Below, piece after piece: positions 20,835 to 31,602 of a stretch of DNA of 64,000 nucleotides (position 1 is the first letter of the stretch; every line of letters starts with the position of its first letter). This stretch comes from Yarrowia lipolytica. Taxonomy: Eukaryota; Ascomycota; Dipodascomycetes; Dipodascales. The position numbers and the translations under genes are program-made. The notes below the pieces were generated by a model. That model was not told the origin of the DNA. It saw only the letters and a program-made list of their open reading frames with translations, and searched no databases. The stretch is taken from the NCBI RefSeq assembly GCF_001761485.1, contig NC_090774.1, positions 3,782,001 to 3,846,000 on the forward strand. Reading direction: 5' to 3'.

Positions 20835-21116
20835 CACGGAGTTTCCAACCTCCCCCCCACCCGCCGAGCCGTTGCACTGTATTACGCAAATCTCCCACAC
20901 TGCACGCACAATATCGTGCAGTAACGTTCGACACGAAAGAAACAGGCATGTATGATTTTTCAAACGAGGAATACGAAGGTGGAACTTTAAGCGAAACGCC
21001 GGTGTGAAAAAACATGCGCTAACTATGAAGGCAATGGAGACAACTGGGAGAGACCAGACAAGGGGTTAAGACGTGTTTTTCTTTTGGAAGTGGAGTGAAT
21101 GGAGTTGGTCACGTGT

Positions 21117-21137
21117 ACACACACACACACACACACA
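21117..21137. repeat. (CA)n microsatellite
   Basis: About ten AC units in the ERG2 promoter region, directly after an E-box. It is likely length-variable between strains. Confidence 0.85.
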
Positions 21138-21377
21138 TACACAATCCACACAACCCAAGTCTGAATTCGTGGTGGGATCGAGTTGCAACAAAAGGTGGTG
21201 CGGATGCACGGACGGTCACCTCCACACGCCATGTCATGTCATCCCATCTCGCTCAGGTCGTATGTCTAAGGTTCTTCATGCAAGTGATTTGGGCAAAGCC
21301 TATTGTGTTTGTATATATAGACGCGACTGGGGGGCACGCATTACAACTAGCTATCACCGACAGTACGAACCGCCACA

Positions 21378-22034
21378 ATGAAATTCGTCGGTCTGATTTC
21401 CCTGCTGCTGGTGGGTCTGTACATGGTCACCAACTGGCTCTTTATCAACGTGCTCCCACACAGATACATCTTCGACAAGGATGAGCTCATGACCATGGTC
21501 AACCAGACTCTGGAGCGAAACCCCGACGGAAACTCGACCGCCATTCTGACCGATCTGGGCGCCTCTCTGCACGACCGATATGGCAAGTTCATCAACGAGC
21601 TCAACTTTGACGAGTGGGTCTTCAACAACGCCGGAGGAGCCATGGGATCCATGTTTGTGCTCCATGCCTCTGTCACCGAGTACCTCATCTTCTTTGGCAC
21701 TGCTGTCGGCACCGAGGGCCACACCGGAGTGCATTACGCCGATGACCACTTCATGATGCTCACCAAGTACCAGATGGCCCACACTGCCGGCGAGCTGGAG
21801 CCTGAGGTGTACTACCCCGGCTCTTCTCACCACCTCAAGCGAGGTGTTGCTAAGCAGTACCACATGCCCGGCGGTGCCTGGGCTCTTGAGCTTGCTCAGG
21901 GATGGATCCCCGCCATGCTTCCCTTCGGCTTCCTCGACACTCTGTCCTCTACCATGGACATCGAGACTCTGTGGAAGACCGTCAAGATCTCGGCCGTTAA
22001 CATGGTTCGAAACGCTCTTTGGGGTAAGATCTAA
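21378..22034 (+). CDS. ERG2: C-8 sterol isomerase Erg2
   Basis: The product has 218 residues, against 222 in baker's yeast. One N-terminal membrane anchor (about 3-28) precedes the cupin-like ERG2/sigma-1-receptor domain. Family sequence is clear throughout: AGGAMGSMFVLHASVTEYLIFFGTAVGTEGHTGVHYADD, then ELEPEVYYPGSSHHLKRG, then EFAQGWIP-like LAQGWIPAMLPFGFLDT. The catalytic acidic residues sit around the GTEGHTG and ADD segments. The enzyme moves the C8=C9 double bond of fecosterol to C7=C8 in the ER during ergosterol synthesis. High-bias codons suggest strong expression. The first ATG is used, with a TATA box about 60 bp upstream. Confidence 0.96.
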   Translation: MKFVGLISLLLVGLYMVTNWLFINVLPHRYIFDKDELMTMVNQTLERNPDGNSTAILTDLGASLHDRYGKFINELNFDEWVFNNAGGAMGSMFVLHASVTEYLIFFGTAVGTEGHTGVHYADDHFMMLTKYQMAHTAGELEPEVYYPGSSHHLKRGVAKQYHMPGGAWALELAQGWIPAMLPFGFLDTLSSTMDIETLWKTVKISAVNMVRNALWGKI

Positions 22035-22267
22035 GGAGGGCATCGAGACAAAAGGACAACCACAAGAGCGGGTAAAAGCATGGAATGTTGGAATGTTCAA
22101 ACAAAAGAACTACCTTCTATGGCCCGTTCCATCAACAGTCCATAGATACGTACATAAGTTATAGTTAATTATTCTTACAGTTTTTCAGTGATGAGTGGAT
22201 AGGTGCGGTTCGTTAGTATGACGTACTTGTACTCGTAGTCAAGCATGAGTGAGTAGTCCATAGGCTG

Positions 22268-23050
22268 TCAGTCATCTTCGTAGCTCCCCTCTAACACCTG
22301 AGCCCGAGCAAAACCCCTGGAGATCATACTCTTTACATCATCATGCAAAGTAACATGATCTGCCATGTCAAACAGATGTCGGTAATACTGCTGAGACAAG
22401 GGAAGATGGTACGAGACCAACGGACCAGGAAGCTTCAGATGATCAAACGGATCAGAAGAAGTGCAGGGCATAGAGGCATCTTCGAAGCGAGCAGAATTGT
22501 GGGGAGGCGGTTTGAACAGCAGAATCGAAACCAATCTTCTTCCAAACGACCTTTTCGCTCGCAAGTTGCGTGAATGGGTCGCAATCAGCCCGTTTATCGT
22601 TTCAATGTGGGATGCAAGATGCTCCATAAGTAGCTCCTTTTCATATGTAGGTCTCAGCACCTTAGTGGTATATTCACTCTGGAAATCCCGGTATCCACCC
22701 ATGACGATCAGACCCTTGGTGACCTGTCTGATGAACGGCTCTTCATGTTCGAAATGCGTGTACATGGATCTTCTGTTTGTGTGTGAGTAGCTGGAGGGTC
22801 GTTCCGAATGATCCATGGGGGAATGCCGTTTGAAGCTAGCTCTCCGGGCAGAAACAGGAGCTCTGGATGAAGTCATGGGGTCGAGGATTGATTGGTAGTC
22901 TCTGTAGTTATCGGTAGGTCCAGGAACGTGTCTTGTACCAGTGAAAATATCAAGATCACTGCTTATAGCAATGTCCAAGTCTGGGGATCTGCGAATAGTC
23001 GAAGAATTGTTTGATTGCTGAGAAACGTTGAATTGTCGATTGTGGGCCAT
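22268..23050 (-). CDS. Hypothetical protein, 260 residues
   Basis: I do not recognise this gene. From ATG 23050 it encodes MAHNRQFNVSQQSNN followed by a polar, probably disordered first half. From about residue 105 the chain is more regular: FIRQVTKGLIVMGGYRDFQSEY, then a helix with HLASHIETINGLIATHSRN, then PLVSYHLPLSQQYYRHLFDMADHV. No membrane segment is certain. The frame also runs back a few codons from the ATG without another ATG. It converges on ERG2 with a gap of 233 bp. Gene status rests on frame length and amino-acid balance. Confidence 0.65.
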   Translation of the reverse strand: MAHNRQFNVSQQSNNSSTIRRSPDLDIAISSDLDIFTGTRHVPGPTDNYRDYQSILDPMTSSRAPVSARRASFKRHSPMDHSERPSSYSHTNRRSMYTHFEHEEPFIRQVTKGLIVMGGYRDFQSEYTTKVLRPTYEKELLMEHLASHIETINGLIATHSRNLRAKRSFGRRLVSILLFKPPPHNSARFEDASMPCTSSDPFDHLKLPGPLVSYHLPLSQQYYRHLFDMADHVTLHDDVKSMISRGFARAQVLEGSYEDD

Positions 23051-23574
23051 TGCCGGATTAATAAAGACGCTGCTCACCAAGAGTCGTCACACCTCCTTAT
23101 ATATATCAAGCTGACACTCATATTGTACTTGCCTTGTCCGTGTATTGGGAAGGTCACATTATGTCTGCGGAATTGTCTTCGGTGCCTGACTCGTAATTAA
23201 GTGAAAGACACCAATGAGTAATAACTGTACAGTACAATTACGACGGACGAGCACACACAATCGTTCATATCATTGTTTCATGTCAGCTACACTTCTCCTC
23301 AGTAGCTCTTACAACTTACGAGTTAGTGTCGTTTCCCCCAAACTAACTCATAATCTGTCGTCATCCCCTCCGACGCCAAATACCCTCCCAACAGCATACT
23401 AACTTCTTGCCCTCACGTCCATCACCCAGATCCATCTCTCCCCTCCGGTGCGCGAGTTTAAGGTTGGCACTCCACTTATACTGCATCTCCAACACCACAT
23501 CTCACCATCACATTCTCCGATTGGGAAAAAAGCCGATCAGCACCGTCTCGGCCTTTTAGACATTGAACGACAAC
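23051..23574. other. Divergent promoter region before SPT7
   Basis: About 520 bp, no gene. A TACTAAC at 23396-23402 has no close AG, so I do not call a 5' UTR intron. Confidence 0.45.
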
Positions 23575-26500
23575 ATGACGTCGCTGAACGTGTGGGCCTC
23601 CGGGCGATCACGTGATCTGCTTGCCGTCGCCCGCGAAATTGAAGCCAAGGATCTCTGGCGCGGCTTTCTCACCATCCAGGAACACCAGGTCGTGCAAAAA
23701 GTGCTGGAGAACGACGCCATGTGGGACAACCTGGTCGAGGGCAAACTGTCGATATTTGTCGACAATCCGTTGCCGGATCCCCCGCTGGGATTCAGGCAGG
23801 AACAGGAAAACGCCGCCAACAACAATCTGGATGGAGCACGTCCCGAAACCCCGACTCCAAGTACACCCGTGGTGAGCACATCGTCCTCCTCAACGCATCT
23901 GCATCTGAAGCATCTGCAGATGAATCAGCCGTCGCCGACTCCGTCGAATGAAGGCTTTCAGAAGACCGTGTCGCTGGACTGTGTCGCGTTGGCCTTCAAG
24001 GTGCGGCACATGATTTTCGACAAGTCTGTGCCGCTGCTATACCCCAACATCAAGGGAGGGGACCTGGAGGTGGACATTGAAGACATCCTGGCAGAACGCA
24101 AAAAGGAAGAGACTCCTGCCCAGATCAAGGCTGCTCCTGTACGAGAGGAGGAAGATGACTACGATTTTGATGACGAAGATGAGGGTCCCAAAACAGACGG
24201 AAACAACAACAAGGACCAGCATACGGACGGTAGCAGTGTAGCACTAGTGGACTCGGTATCGGTCGAAGACCGACCAGCGACCTCCGACGATATCCAAAAA
24301 CGAGACTCGGCTCTGTTGGCCCGGATATGGCAACGGTACCATCTGTTTGAAAATGACAGCGAGGCCATGGACTCGTATCTGGCCGAGGAGGGAAGCCAGG
24401 AGTCGGAGAACACAGGGGAAACAAACACACAGGAGGAGCCGACCAAGGCGAATTTTGGAGCCGCAAATCTGTCTCTAAAGGTGAGCATCTTCATTACTAA
24501 CGACCTTCCTATTATTTATACTAACACAGAACCTCTTGGCCACAATTGAGTCCAAGCGAGACAAGTTGTCTCTCACAGACACCCAGCTGCGTAAGCTGAT
24601 TCTGGACGTGCGCAAAAACCGATCCAAGTGGGCCAACGAAGAACGTGTAGGCCAGGAGGATCTTTATGAAGCTGCAGAGAAGGTGGTTCTCGAGCTACGA
24701 GGCTACACAGAGCACTCAACTGCATTTCTCAACAAGGTCAACAAGCGGGACGCGCCCAACTACTTCAGTGTCATCAAGGAGCCCATGGATCTCAACACGG
24801 TCATGAAGAAGCTCAAGAACCTCCAATACGACAGCAAGAAGGACTTTGTCAACGACCTAATGCTCATCTGGCAAAACTGCTTGACCTACAACACTAATCC
24901 CAAGCACTTTTTGCGAGCCCATGCTATTGCCATGCAGAAGAAGACGTTGACGCTCATTCCTCTCATCCCCGACATCACCATCAAGACACGGGCCGAGGCA
25001 GACGCAGAGGAGGCCGCGCAGGCTCAGGAGGCCAAGGAAGAGGAGGAAAAAGAGCAGGGAGGTGCCAAGGCTCGAACAGGAATGTCTATTGGCAAAACTG
25101 TTGGGAAGGGCCAGAAAGGAGGAAAAGGCCAGAAGGGAGGCCGAAAGCGGAAGATTGAGGAGGTGGATGAGGATGCTAAAGACGCCGACGACTCTGACAT
25201 CAAGGTTGAAGATGTGTCTATGGACGTCGATGTTGATGGTAACAACAAGACTTCGGATGATATTAAGCCGGATACCAACAACAACGATATCAAGACCGAG
25301 ACCAAGGAAGCCACCGAAGAGCCCGAGTCGGCGAACGTGTCTGCCTTGGTCCCCGCTGGCCATACTGGTGCCAAGGAACTGACTGCTTCTGCTGAGAATA
25401 ATGATTATGGGGTTGGTGGTGATTCCGATGACGATTCGGACAATGATCTCGAGGAGCAGTTCTGGACTGAGTACACTGGCCGCAAACGGACGCTCATTTC
25501 CGTGCAGCGGTCGCGGCTGTTTAAGGACAACAAGATACAGGCAGACGCAGACGCTACTGTCATTTCCAAATCAAAGGGGTTCCGTGACTTCCTTTCAGCC
25601 GAAGCAGCAGTGCGAGGAGTCGGTCCCCACATGGAGTTTGAGGAATTCCAGGAGGACTTGCTGGAGGAGGCAGCAGAGGTGAATGATAGTACACAGCCCA
25701 AGGCTGATGCTCCATTAAACATTCCCCGACGGCCGTTTTTACTTGAGTACGACCCCCAGGCCGGCCTTCCTGAGCTCCCCTGGGCCATTTCATGCGACAA
25801 CCCCGACGAAGGAATTGACGACACTTGGAGCCATGTTGATATTGAGTGCCTCAAGAACACTCCTTCTCGATACGTTGCCCCTGCGAAGGGTCTAGTCAGC
25901 AAGATTGACCACAACTTGAACGAGATGCAAAAGATTCGAAAGATTTGCTCCAAAATTTCTATCATCCGACAAATGCAGCAGCAGTATCTGCATTCGTCGC
26001 AGATAAAGGCCTACAATCCGCCTAAGATCACCGATTTTGATGTGGATATCGAGTCTCGTCTTCCTAATAGAGATGAGTACGATAAAGAGGTGTGTGAGGC
26101 TTCTCTGAAACGAGCGGCTTCTCGAATTGCTATGCACTCTGGTTTTGAGTCGACCGAGTCGTTTGCCATCAACGCACTCACAGAGATTGCGGGCGACTTT
26201 CTATCCAACCTGGGACGTTCAATGGTGGCCTACACTCAGCATTTCAAGAACACAAACACCAGCAAGGAGACGATTCTGAAGGAGACTCTGGAGGAATCGG
26301 GCGCGGGGTCTATCGAGGGGCTGTCTGCGTACATCCGAGATGACGTTGAGCGTCACGGCCATAAGTTGGTGGATCTCAAGAACAACCTGGGGTCTTTCTT
26401 GGGCGATCTGCTGCGACCTGGAGGTGGTCAGGGAGAGATGACAGACCAGCAGTTCAAGGACAACTCCGAGCAATTTGTTAATGGAGACTTTTCCGAGGCG

Positions 26501-26896
26501 ATTGGCGACGATTTCTTTGGTTTCAAGGAACTCGGTCTCGATAAGGAGCTCGGTCTTCTTACTTCCACCGTTCCTCTGCATCTTCTGCAGGGCAGACTCA
26601 ACGGAGCTTTCAATAGAGACAATGTGGAAAGTGTGGGTACTGTGGAGGAGCTGGAGGCCCCCGAATACGATCCTATTGACCGAGAATCTGCTGACTCTCA
26701 GATTGGTCTGATTCGCCCCTTCCTTCATGGCAAGCTTGAAGTTGCCGACGTCATTCCTGAGGGCGAACAGGTGCCTGTCAAGCAGCGAAATGTGCGATCC
26801 AAGCTGCCGCCTAGTGGAAAGATCCCTGGTCCCAAGAAGCGGCCCGCCAGCAAAATGTTCTGGCGAAAGCCCAGTGATAACGAAGTGTTTGCCTAG
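23575..26896 (+). CDS. SPT7: SAGA subunit Spt7 (bromodomain and histone fold), spliced
   Basis: Exon 1 is 23575-24480 and exon 2 is 24530-26896. The 49-nt intron has donor GTGAGC and ends TACTAACACAG. The product has 1090 residues. Exon 1 encodes a fungal Spt7 N-terminus with a long acidic stretch. The bromodomain spans about 355-440 (YFSVIKEPMDLNTVMKKLK, LMLIWQNCLTYNTNP). A Lys/Glu-rich linker follows, then a histone-fold at about 825-875 (SLKRAASRIAMHSGFESTES). Spt7 is a scaffold of the SAGA co-activator and pairs with Taf10 through its histone fold. The start is the first ATG; an upstream TTG extends the frame by four codons only. The C-terminal tail (GPKKRPASKMFWRK) is basic. It converges on YOS9 with a gap of 192 bp. 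Confidence 0.92.
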
Positions 26897-27088
26897 GAAG
26901 CAAACATGTATAATTGTCTGGCGTATGTAATATGTCAGCGTGTAAATTATGTATTGATAGATTATTGTGATAGGAGTAAGGAGTAGGAGCGTAGCGCGTG
27001 TTTTAAATGTGGTATAAACGAGGACTCTGCTATAGCCGGCCAATTGTATTTCTTATCATGCATGAATTAGTATATGAGTATTTGAACT

Positions 27089-28765
27089 CTAGTCGCTCAG
27101 ACCATAGTCTTCGTAATCGTCATCGTCATCTTCTTTATCTGCGAGATCCTTCATGGCAGACTTGACGCCCTCAAAGTCGGCAACCTCGAAACCCTCAATC
27201 TTGAACTCGCCATCCTCAAAGTACATGGTGACAATCAGATCTTCATCTTCGTCCTCCTCGGCCTTATCTGGCATCTGTTTAGATTCTGCCTCAGCTGTGG
27301 AGAGTGTTTGAGTCCGGAAGAAGGTCTGTGTTGAAGTGACAGTGTCAGTTCCATCATCTTCAGCTGAGTCCACAGCTTTTTCCTCCACCGAGGCCTCCAC
27401 TTGCTTTTTGGCCTCTTCCCTCTTAGTCGAGGCAGCTTCCTTCTTCTTGGCCAGCTTCTTGGACTGCTTGGCCTCCTTGTTAAGCTGCTTCATAACTTCA
27501 TCAGTAGCTCTGGCAAGGACATCCTCGATCCCAGCGTCATCTAACATAGTAAGACCCTGGATCTCCAGGTTTGACATGTCGCCCTGTTCCTGCCACCATG
27601 CATACTTCTCTTCGAGAGTCACATCATCATCGTTAATGCTGAGCAGCAGCTGCTGACGAGTGATCATGAGACGCACCTCAAAGTGGCGGTTGATGGGAGC
27701 AGGAACAAACATGGATCTGGTCTGGATGATGAAAGGAGCATCATGAGAAGGAGTGGCAATGCCAAGCTCCTTGAACAGTGTCTGTCTATTGACGCAGTCG
27801 CCGAGCCAGACTCCAATGTAGTTGAGAGCTCGAGCTTTGGTGAATCTCCATGCAACCTCAATCTCGTCAATCTTGTCCTTGTTGACATTGGATCCGACAA
27901 ACTGGTGGGCACGAGCCGAGACAGCCTCCTGCTCCTCCTTCACGTGAGCAACGCCGTCAAACATGCCGTCAATGGTCTCAAACTCGGGGGCCTCAGACTC
28001 GACGCTGTAGCACATGATGGGCAAAGACTCATCTGGAGGAGGCTGAAACCTCATGTCTTTACAGAGGCGCGGGGTGCCGACCTGCATGACGTAGTTGCAC
28101 GTTCGCTTCTCCTTGATCCACAGTATATGGTCATGCTGGACGTTTTTGTCACATACAAACTGAACCTCGATTTCTCGGTTGGCGCCGGTCAGAGGACAAT
28201 GGGTTCCCGAACGGAGTCTATGGGCCAGAAAGGGGATTCCTCCGGCACTGGTGACCGTGTTGGTCGTATCGTCCTTCTCGAAGCTACCGAGCACGAACGT
28301 GGGCGAATCGTCTGCCTGAGGAGGAGGATAGATTCGAGGGAAGTAATTGTCTCCATGTCTTCGATACTGAACGACTCCCGAGCCGTAACAGAAACGATAC
28401 GAGAAGAATCCCTGTTCGTAGAAGAGACAGTCACCCAGAAGAGGCAACATGAGCTCCAAAGCTCTGTCTCGGGCCTCTGTTGGCGACAGTTCTCCCTCCT
28501 CTCGTGATTTTGAGCTCTTCGTGGTCGTGACTTCCGGAATACCGCAGATGTGGTTTGTGCCGTTGAATTGCATCATCTCGTACCCCAGGGGATGGCCATA
28601 TACCGGATCTCGATGCGGTAGCAGGCCGTTCTGGACATCTGCTTGTCGCAATGGTCGGTTGTGGAACTGTACTGTGAATTGTGGGTCGGCAAAGAGATCG
28701 TCTCCTATGTTGAAGGTTGCTGCGAGCGACGAGCTTGCTATCAATGCCAGGGACTTTAACAACAT
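27089..28765 (-). CDS. YOS9: ER lectin Yos9/OS-9 (ERAD)
   Basis: The product has 558 residues. A signal peptide (about 1-16) leads into the OS-9 region LFADPQFTVQFHNRPL, and the MRH lectin domain runs from Cys113 to about residue 233. Paired Cys, Gln/Arg and the closing Glu-Arg-Thr-Cys-Asn-Tyr (KEKRTCNYVMQVGTPRLC) are visible. The segment normally containing the WW pair of OS-9 reads GFFSYRFCYG. The C-terminal third is a Lys/Glu-rich coiled coil and a very acidic tail ending EDYGLSD, with no HDEL, so retention must come through partners such as Hrd3. Yos9 reads trimmed N-glycans on misfolded glycoproteins and hands them to the Hrd1 ligase. The first ATG of the frame is used. Confidence 0.9.
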   Translation of the reverse strand: MLLKSLALIASSSLAATFNIGDDLFADPQFTVQFHNRPLRQADVQNGLLPHRDPVYGHPLGYEMMQFNGTNHICGIPEVTTTKSSKSREEGELSPTEARDRALELMLPLLGDCLFYEQGFFSYRFCYGSGVVQYRRHGDNYFPRIYPPPQADDSPTFVLGSFEKDDTTNTVTSAGGIPFLAHRLRSGTHCPLTGANREIEVQFVCDKNVQHDHILWIKEKRTCNYVMQVGTPRLCKDMRFQPPPDESLPIMCYSVESEAPEFETIDGMFDGVAHVKEEQEAVSARAHQFVGSNVNKDKIDEIEVAWRFTKARALNYIGVWLGDCVNRQTLFKELGIATPSHDAPFIIQTRSMFVPAPINRHFEVRLMITRQQLLLSINDDDVTLEEKYAWWQEQGDMSNLEIQGLTMLDDAGIEDVLARATDEVMKQLNKEAKQSKKLAKKKEAASTKREEAKKQVEASVEEKAVDSAEDDGTDTVTSTQTFFRTQTLSTAEAESKQMPDKAEEDEDEDLIVTMYFEDGEFKIEGFEVADFEGVKSAMKDLADKEDDDDDYEDYGLSD

Positions 28766-29358
28766 GGCATGTGGCGAACTTGTGAGCTGGTGGTGGTGAT
28801 TTCAATGTTAGTTACAGCTGTACTTGAACAGCACACGTCATGTCAGTTCAGCATGAATTAAGCGCAGTGGGAGATGCTGTTAGGCATTCAATAAGTGTCA
28901 TAGGAGAATTTTTAATAAATATAATAAAATCACAGTAAATCGTTAGTCTGAACGAATTATTATATTTATATTTTCGTTTTTTACTCTTAAATCACTATTA
29001 CAGCAATAAGCCGCCTCGTACACTCACCCCATCTCCATTACTGTATGTACGCTCATGTACCGAAATTGAGTTCATTCTAAGTATATGATTGGCTTAGTAA
29101 GCTTAACATGTTCAAGAAAAAATATGGAAGGTACAAGTACTTATATAGAGAAAACTACTTGGCCAAGGACACACTTTTGAATAATGACACAGAAAAAATC
29201 TATTGCTTTGAAACGACCTCAGCTGATCTGTCATTATTAGTACTTATAGCACCACCTGAATCACTGTCACTCCATCCCTACACTCTCTCCTCCCAATGTG
29301 CATGTTTTAACTCTGAAAAATTCCACAGGTCAATATCACATCTTCACACACAGCAGCC
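28766..29358. other. Divergent promoter region, YOS9 / MRPL35
   Basis: About 590 bp. The stretch 28910-28995 is very AT-rich (runs of TAATAAATATAATAAAA type), which could help promoter opening or origin activity; neither is shown. No gene. Confidence 0.45.
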
Positions 29359-30423
29359 ATGATTAGATCGACTGTTCGGCTGGCGCCACGAGGAGCAAGA
29401 TTTATCACCAACAACAGTGGCTCTGCCGAGACTCTGCGGGTGGCCGACGAGAAGCTGGCCCAGATTCTCACCGGCGGCTCCACGTCCGGAGCACACACCT
29501 CCATCAAGGATCTGAACAAGCGAGCTCTGTACAAGAGTCCCCCTGGTCTGGATGCAATCTTCCCCGCTGCTCTGAAGATTGTCGAGGAGAAGAGCGCTGC
29601 CATCAAGAAGCAGGCCGAGGAGATTGCTAAGGAGTTCGAGGCTTCTGGAGACAAGGCTCTCAAGGACCAGTACATCAAGCTCATGGGCAAGGCCGAGGTC
29701 CACAACCCCCAGGTGATGATGAACCACGTGAACGGCAATGTCGATATGAATCACCCCGTCTACCGACATCTTGCCGAGGCCGACTACAAGAAGTACGAGC
29801 AGATTCTGCTGGTCGAGAGTCTAGAGACCATGCATGTCATTCCCGACACCATGCCCGTGATTGACGCCAAGGCTCGAGTTCGAGTCAACTTCCCCGGCAA
29901 CGAGAAGGGCAAGTGGATCACTCCCGGAACACTGCAATCCACCGAGCTCACCTCCGAGCTGCCCATCGTCGAGATCCAGGAATTCGAGGACATCCCCAAG
30001 GACGCCAAGTACACAGTCCTGCTGGTTGATCCCGACTACCCCGTCCCTGAGACCGAGTCCTTTGGTACCAAGGTCCACTGGGCCGTGTCCAACGTGCCCA
30101 TTTCCGTCGATCAGCCTCTTGTGAAGCCCGAGCTCGGAGACACTCTGGTCAAGTATGTGCCCTCCACCCCCGAGAAGAACTCTGGAGACCACCGAATGTC
30201 TCTGTGGGTGTTCCGACAGGACGGTGACGTCAAGGACTCTCTTTCGCATTCCGACTTCTTCGACATCCGGGGCTTTGCCGACAAGCATAAGCTGACCTCT
30301 GTGGGCGCTTTCTTCTGGCGAAACCGGTTCGACATGTTTGCCGAGAGCCTGCGGGAGAAGTTTGGCCTTGGAAGCGGCCGAGTGTTTGGAATGTCCAGAA
30401 CTGGCGAGGACGTTCCCCGATAA
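29359..30423 (+). CDS. MRPL35: Mitochondrial large-subunit protein mL38 (Mrpl35, PEBP fold)
   Basis: The product has 354 residues. A basic, Ser/Arg-containing N-terminus (MIRSTVRLAPRGARFITNNS) is a good mitochondrial import signal. The middle is helical (AALKIVEEKSAAIKKQAEEIA), and the second half is a PEBP domain with VLLVDPDYPVPETESFGTKVHWAVSN and HRMSLWVFRQ. This arrangement is that of Mrpl35/mL38, a PEBP-like protein of the mitoribosome central protuberance. The ligand-binding His motif of classical PEBP is degenerate, as usual in mL38. The first ATG is used. A cytosolic PEBP such as Tfs1 would lack the long N-terminal helical part. Confidence 0.88.
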   Translation: MIRSTVRLAPRGARFITNNSGSAETLRVADEKLAQILTGGSTSGAHTSIKDLNKRALYKSPPGLDAIFPAALKIVEEKSAAIKKQAEEIAKEFEASGDKALKDQYIKLMGKAEVHNPQVMMNHVNGNVDMNHPVYRHLAEADYKKYEQILLVESLETMHVIPDTMPVIDAKARVRVNFPGNEKGKWITPGTLQSTELTSELPIVEIQEFEDIPKDAKYTVLLVDPDYPVPETESFGTKVHWAVSNVPISVDQPLVKPELGDTLVKYVPSTPEKNSGDHRMSLWVFRQDGDVKDSLSHSDFFDIRGFADKHKLTSVGAFFWRNRFDMFAESLREKFGLGSGRVFGMSRTGEDVPR

Positions 30424-30809
30424 GTGTATATAGTCAGAATCAGAACAAGCACCTCGTGCTTGTATTCGTAATGTGAAGAGTTACATCAACATGTCTATAT
30501 TGTAAGATAACCATGGAAAGATCAGATCTAAAGGGTGGCTTAAATCAATTGAACATGGAGAACTTTTTTCGTATCTGGTATTCAAGGCTCCATCTACCAT
30601 TTGTACTTGTAGTACGTCATACTGTGTCCAACTACACTCAACTACAACCCACATTCAAGTCACATACATAAATCAAATTGAAGGGAGCTGCGCAAGGCGT
30701 GCCACCAAAGAGGGAAAAGAACCGCTGGTAAGCCACTTCGCCTCATAACCTGTCCAAATGGTCAATTAATTACATGCTCGTCGAGCTTTTCGATGCATAA
30801 ATAATACGC
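30424..30809. other. Convergent intergenic region
   Basis: 386 bp between the 3' ends of MRPL35 and TIM11. No gene; only 3' flanks and GTAC-type motifs near 30602-30617. Confidence 0.5.
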
Positions 30810-31082
30810 TTAGGCCTTCTCGGGGAAAGCGTGGTTGAGGTAGGCTTCAATGTCGAACTTGTCGTCAGAGATATCGGTAACAACACCGGTGGAGGCGACG
30901 GGGGCGGGGTGGAGTCGGGCCCACTCGGCCTTGGCCTGCTCAATGAGCTTCTCCTGCTTCTTGAACTTGGCATCAGCCACCTTCTTCTCAGCCTGGGAGT
31001 AGAGGGTTCGGTTGTGAACGAAGCCGTAGACGACACCGGCACCGAGGGCGGACCATCGCAGAACGTTGAGAGTGGCAGACAT
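30810..31082 (-). CDS. TIM11: F1Fo-ATP synthase subunit e (Tim11/Atp21)
   Basis: The product has 90 residues, against 96 in baker's yeast. MSATLNVLRWSALGAGVVYG is the single membrane segment with the GxxxG dimer motif (Gly16, Gly20). A charged helical stretch (HNRTLYSQAEKKVADAKFKK) and a polar end follow. Subunit e, with subunit g, holds ATP synthase dimers together in the mitochondrial inner membrane and shapes cristae. The frame is open further upstream without ATG, so the ATG at 31082 is the start. Codon bias is strong, as for other respiratory-chain genes. Confidence 0.9.
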   Translation of the reverse strand: MSATLNVLRWSALGAGVVYGFVHNRTLYSQAEKKVADAKFKKQEKLIEQAKAEWARLHPAPVASTGVVTDISDDKFDIEAYLNHAFPEKA

Positions 31083-31602
31083 CTTTTCGGTTGTGTAATG
31101 TATGAGGTATTGGACCTTCAGTATGTGTGGTGGTGGTGTGTTCCGACTGCAGAGGTAAAATATGACAATGCGCCGTTGGCCAATGGGAGCACAAATATAA
31201 GTAGGGTAACTAACTCTATTGATCCTCGTGTTGTTATCAAACAAGGAGGCTGGTTAAGTAGTTAGTGGGGGAATGGTGACCAAAGATGAACTCCGATGGT
31301 GGTTTTGTTGCCAATTCGTTTTTCCAACAATTTCAGAGTTTTTTTTCCTCCCTATATCTGCTTCATGGCCTCCACCCCAGCTGGCCTTCATTAATCTCCT
31401 GTGTACATGCGAGGTTCGAACTGACTCCTTCTCTCAAATGCCTCTTTAGTTCACACAGTGTTCAAATCTTTAAGTGCACATTTTTTTTCGGTGACAGCTT
31501 TCCACTGAGTGAAAGTCTAATCCAAAATGAACGTGTCCCAACATGCATGCTGTCAATGCTACACAATCGACACTTTGATATCTCGACAGCTCCTATACCA
31601 AC
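31083..31602. other. Divergent promoter region, TIM11 / EMC10
   Basis: 520 bp without a gene. A T-run followed by CGGTGACAGC lies about 110 bp before EMC10. Confidence 0.45.

Larger units (their letters stand above)
20046..21377. other. Divergent promoter region, UTP13 / ERG2
   Basis: About 1.3 kb without a gene. It carries three CACGTG E-boxes nearer ERG2, a poly(T)-CTGCATATA tract, clusters of ACAAGTAC (20631-20644) and a CA microsatellite. A TATATATA box at 21311-21318 lies about 60 bp before the ERG2 start. The 166-codon ORF at 20455-20955 has no coding signature. Confidence 0.5.

Noticed and set aside
20455-20955. 166-codon plus-strand ORF in the UTP13/ERG2 gap
   Set aside because: Tyr/His/Thr-rich from repeats such as ACAAGTAC; contains E-box promoter DNA; no domain.
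21354-22100. 248-codon minus-strand ORF opposite ERG2
   Set aside because: Shadow of ERG2; no protein features.
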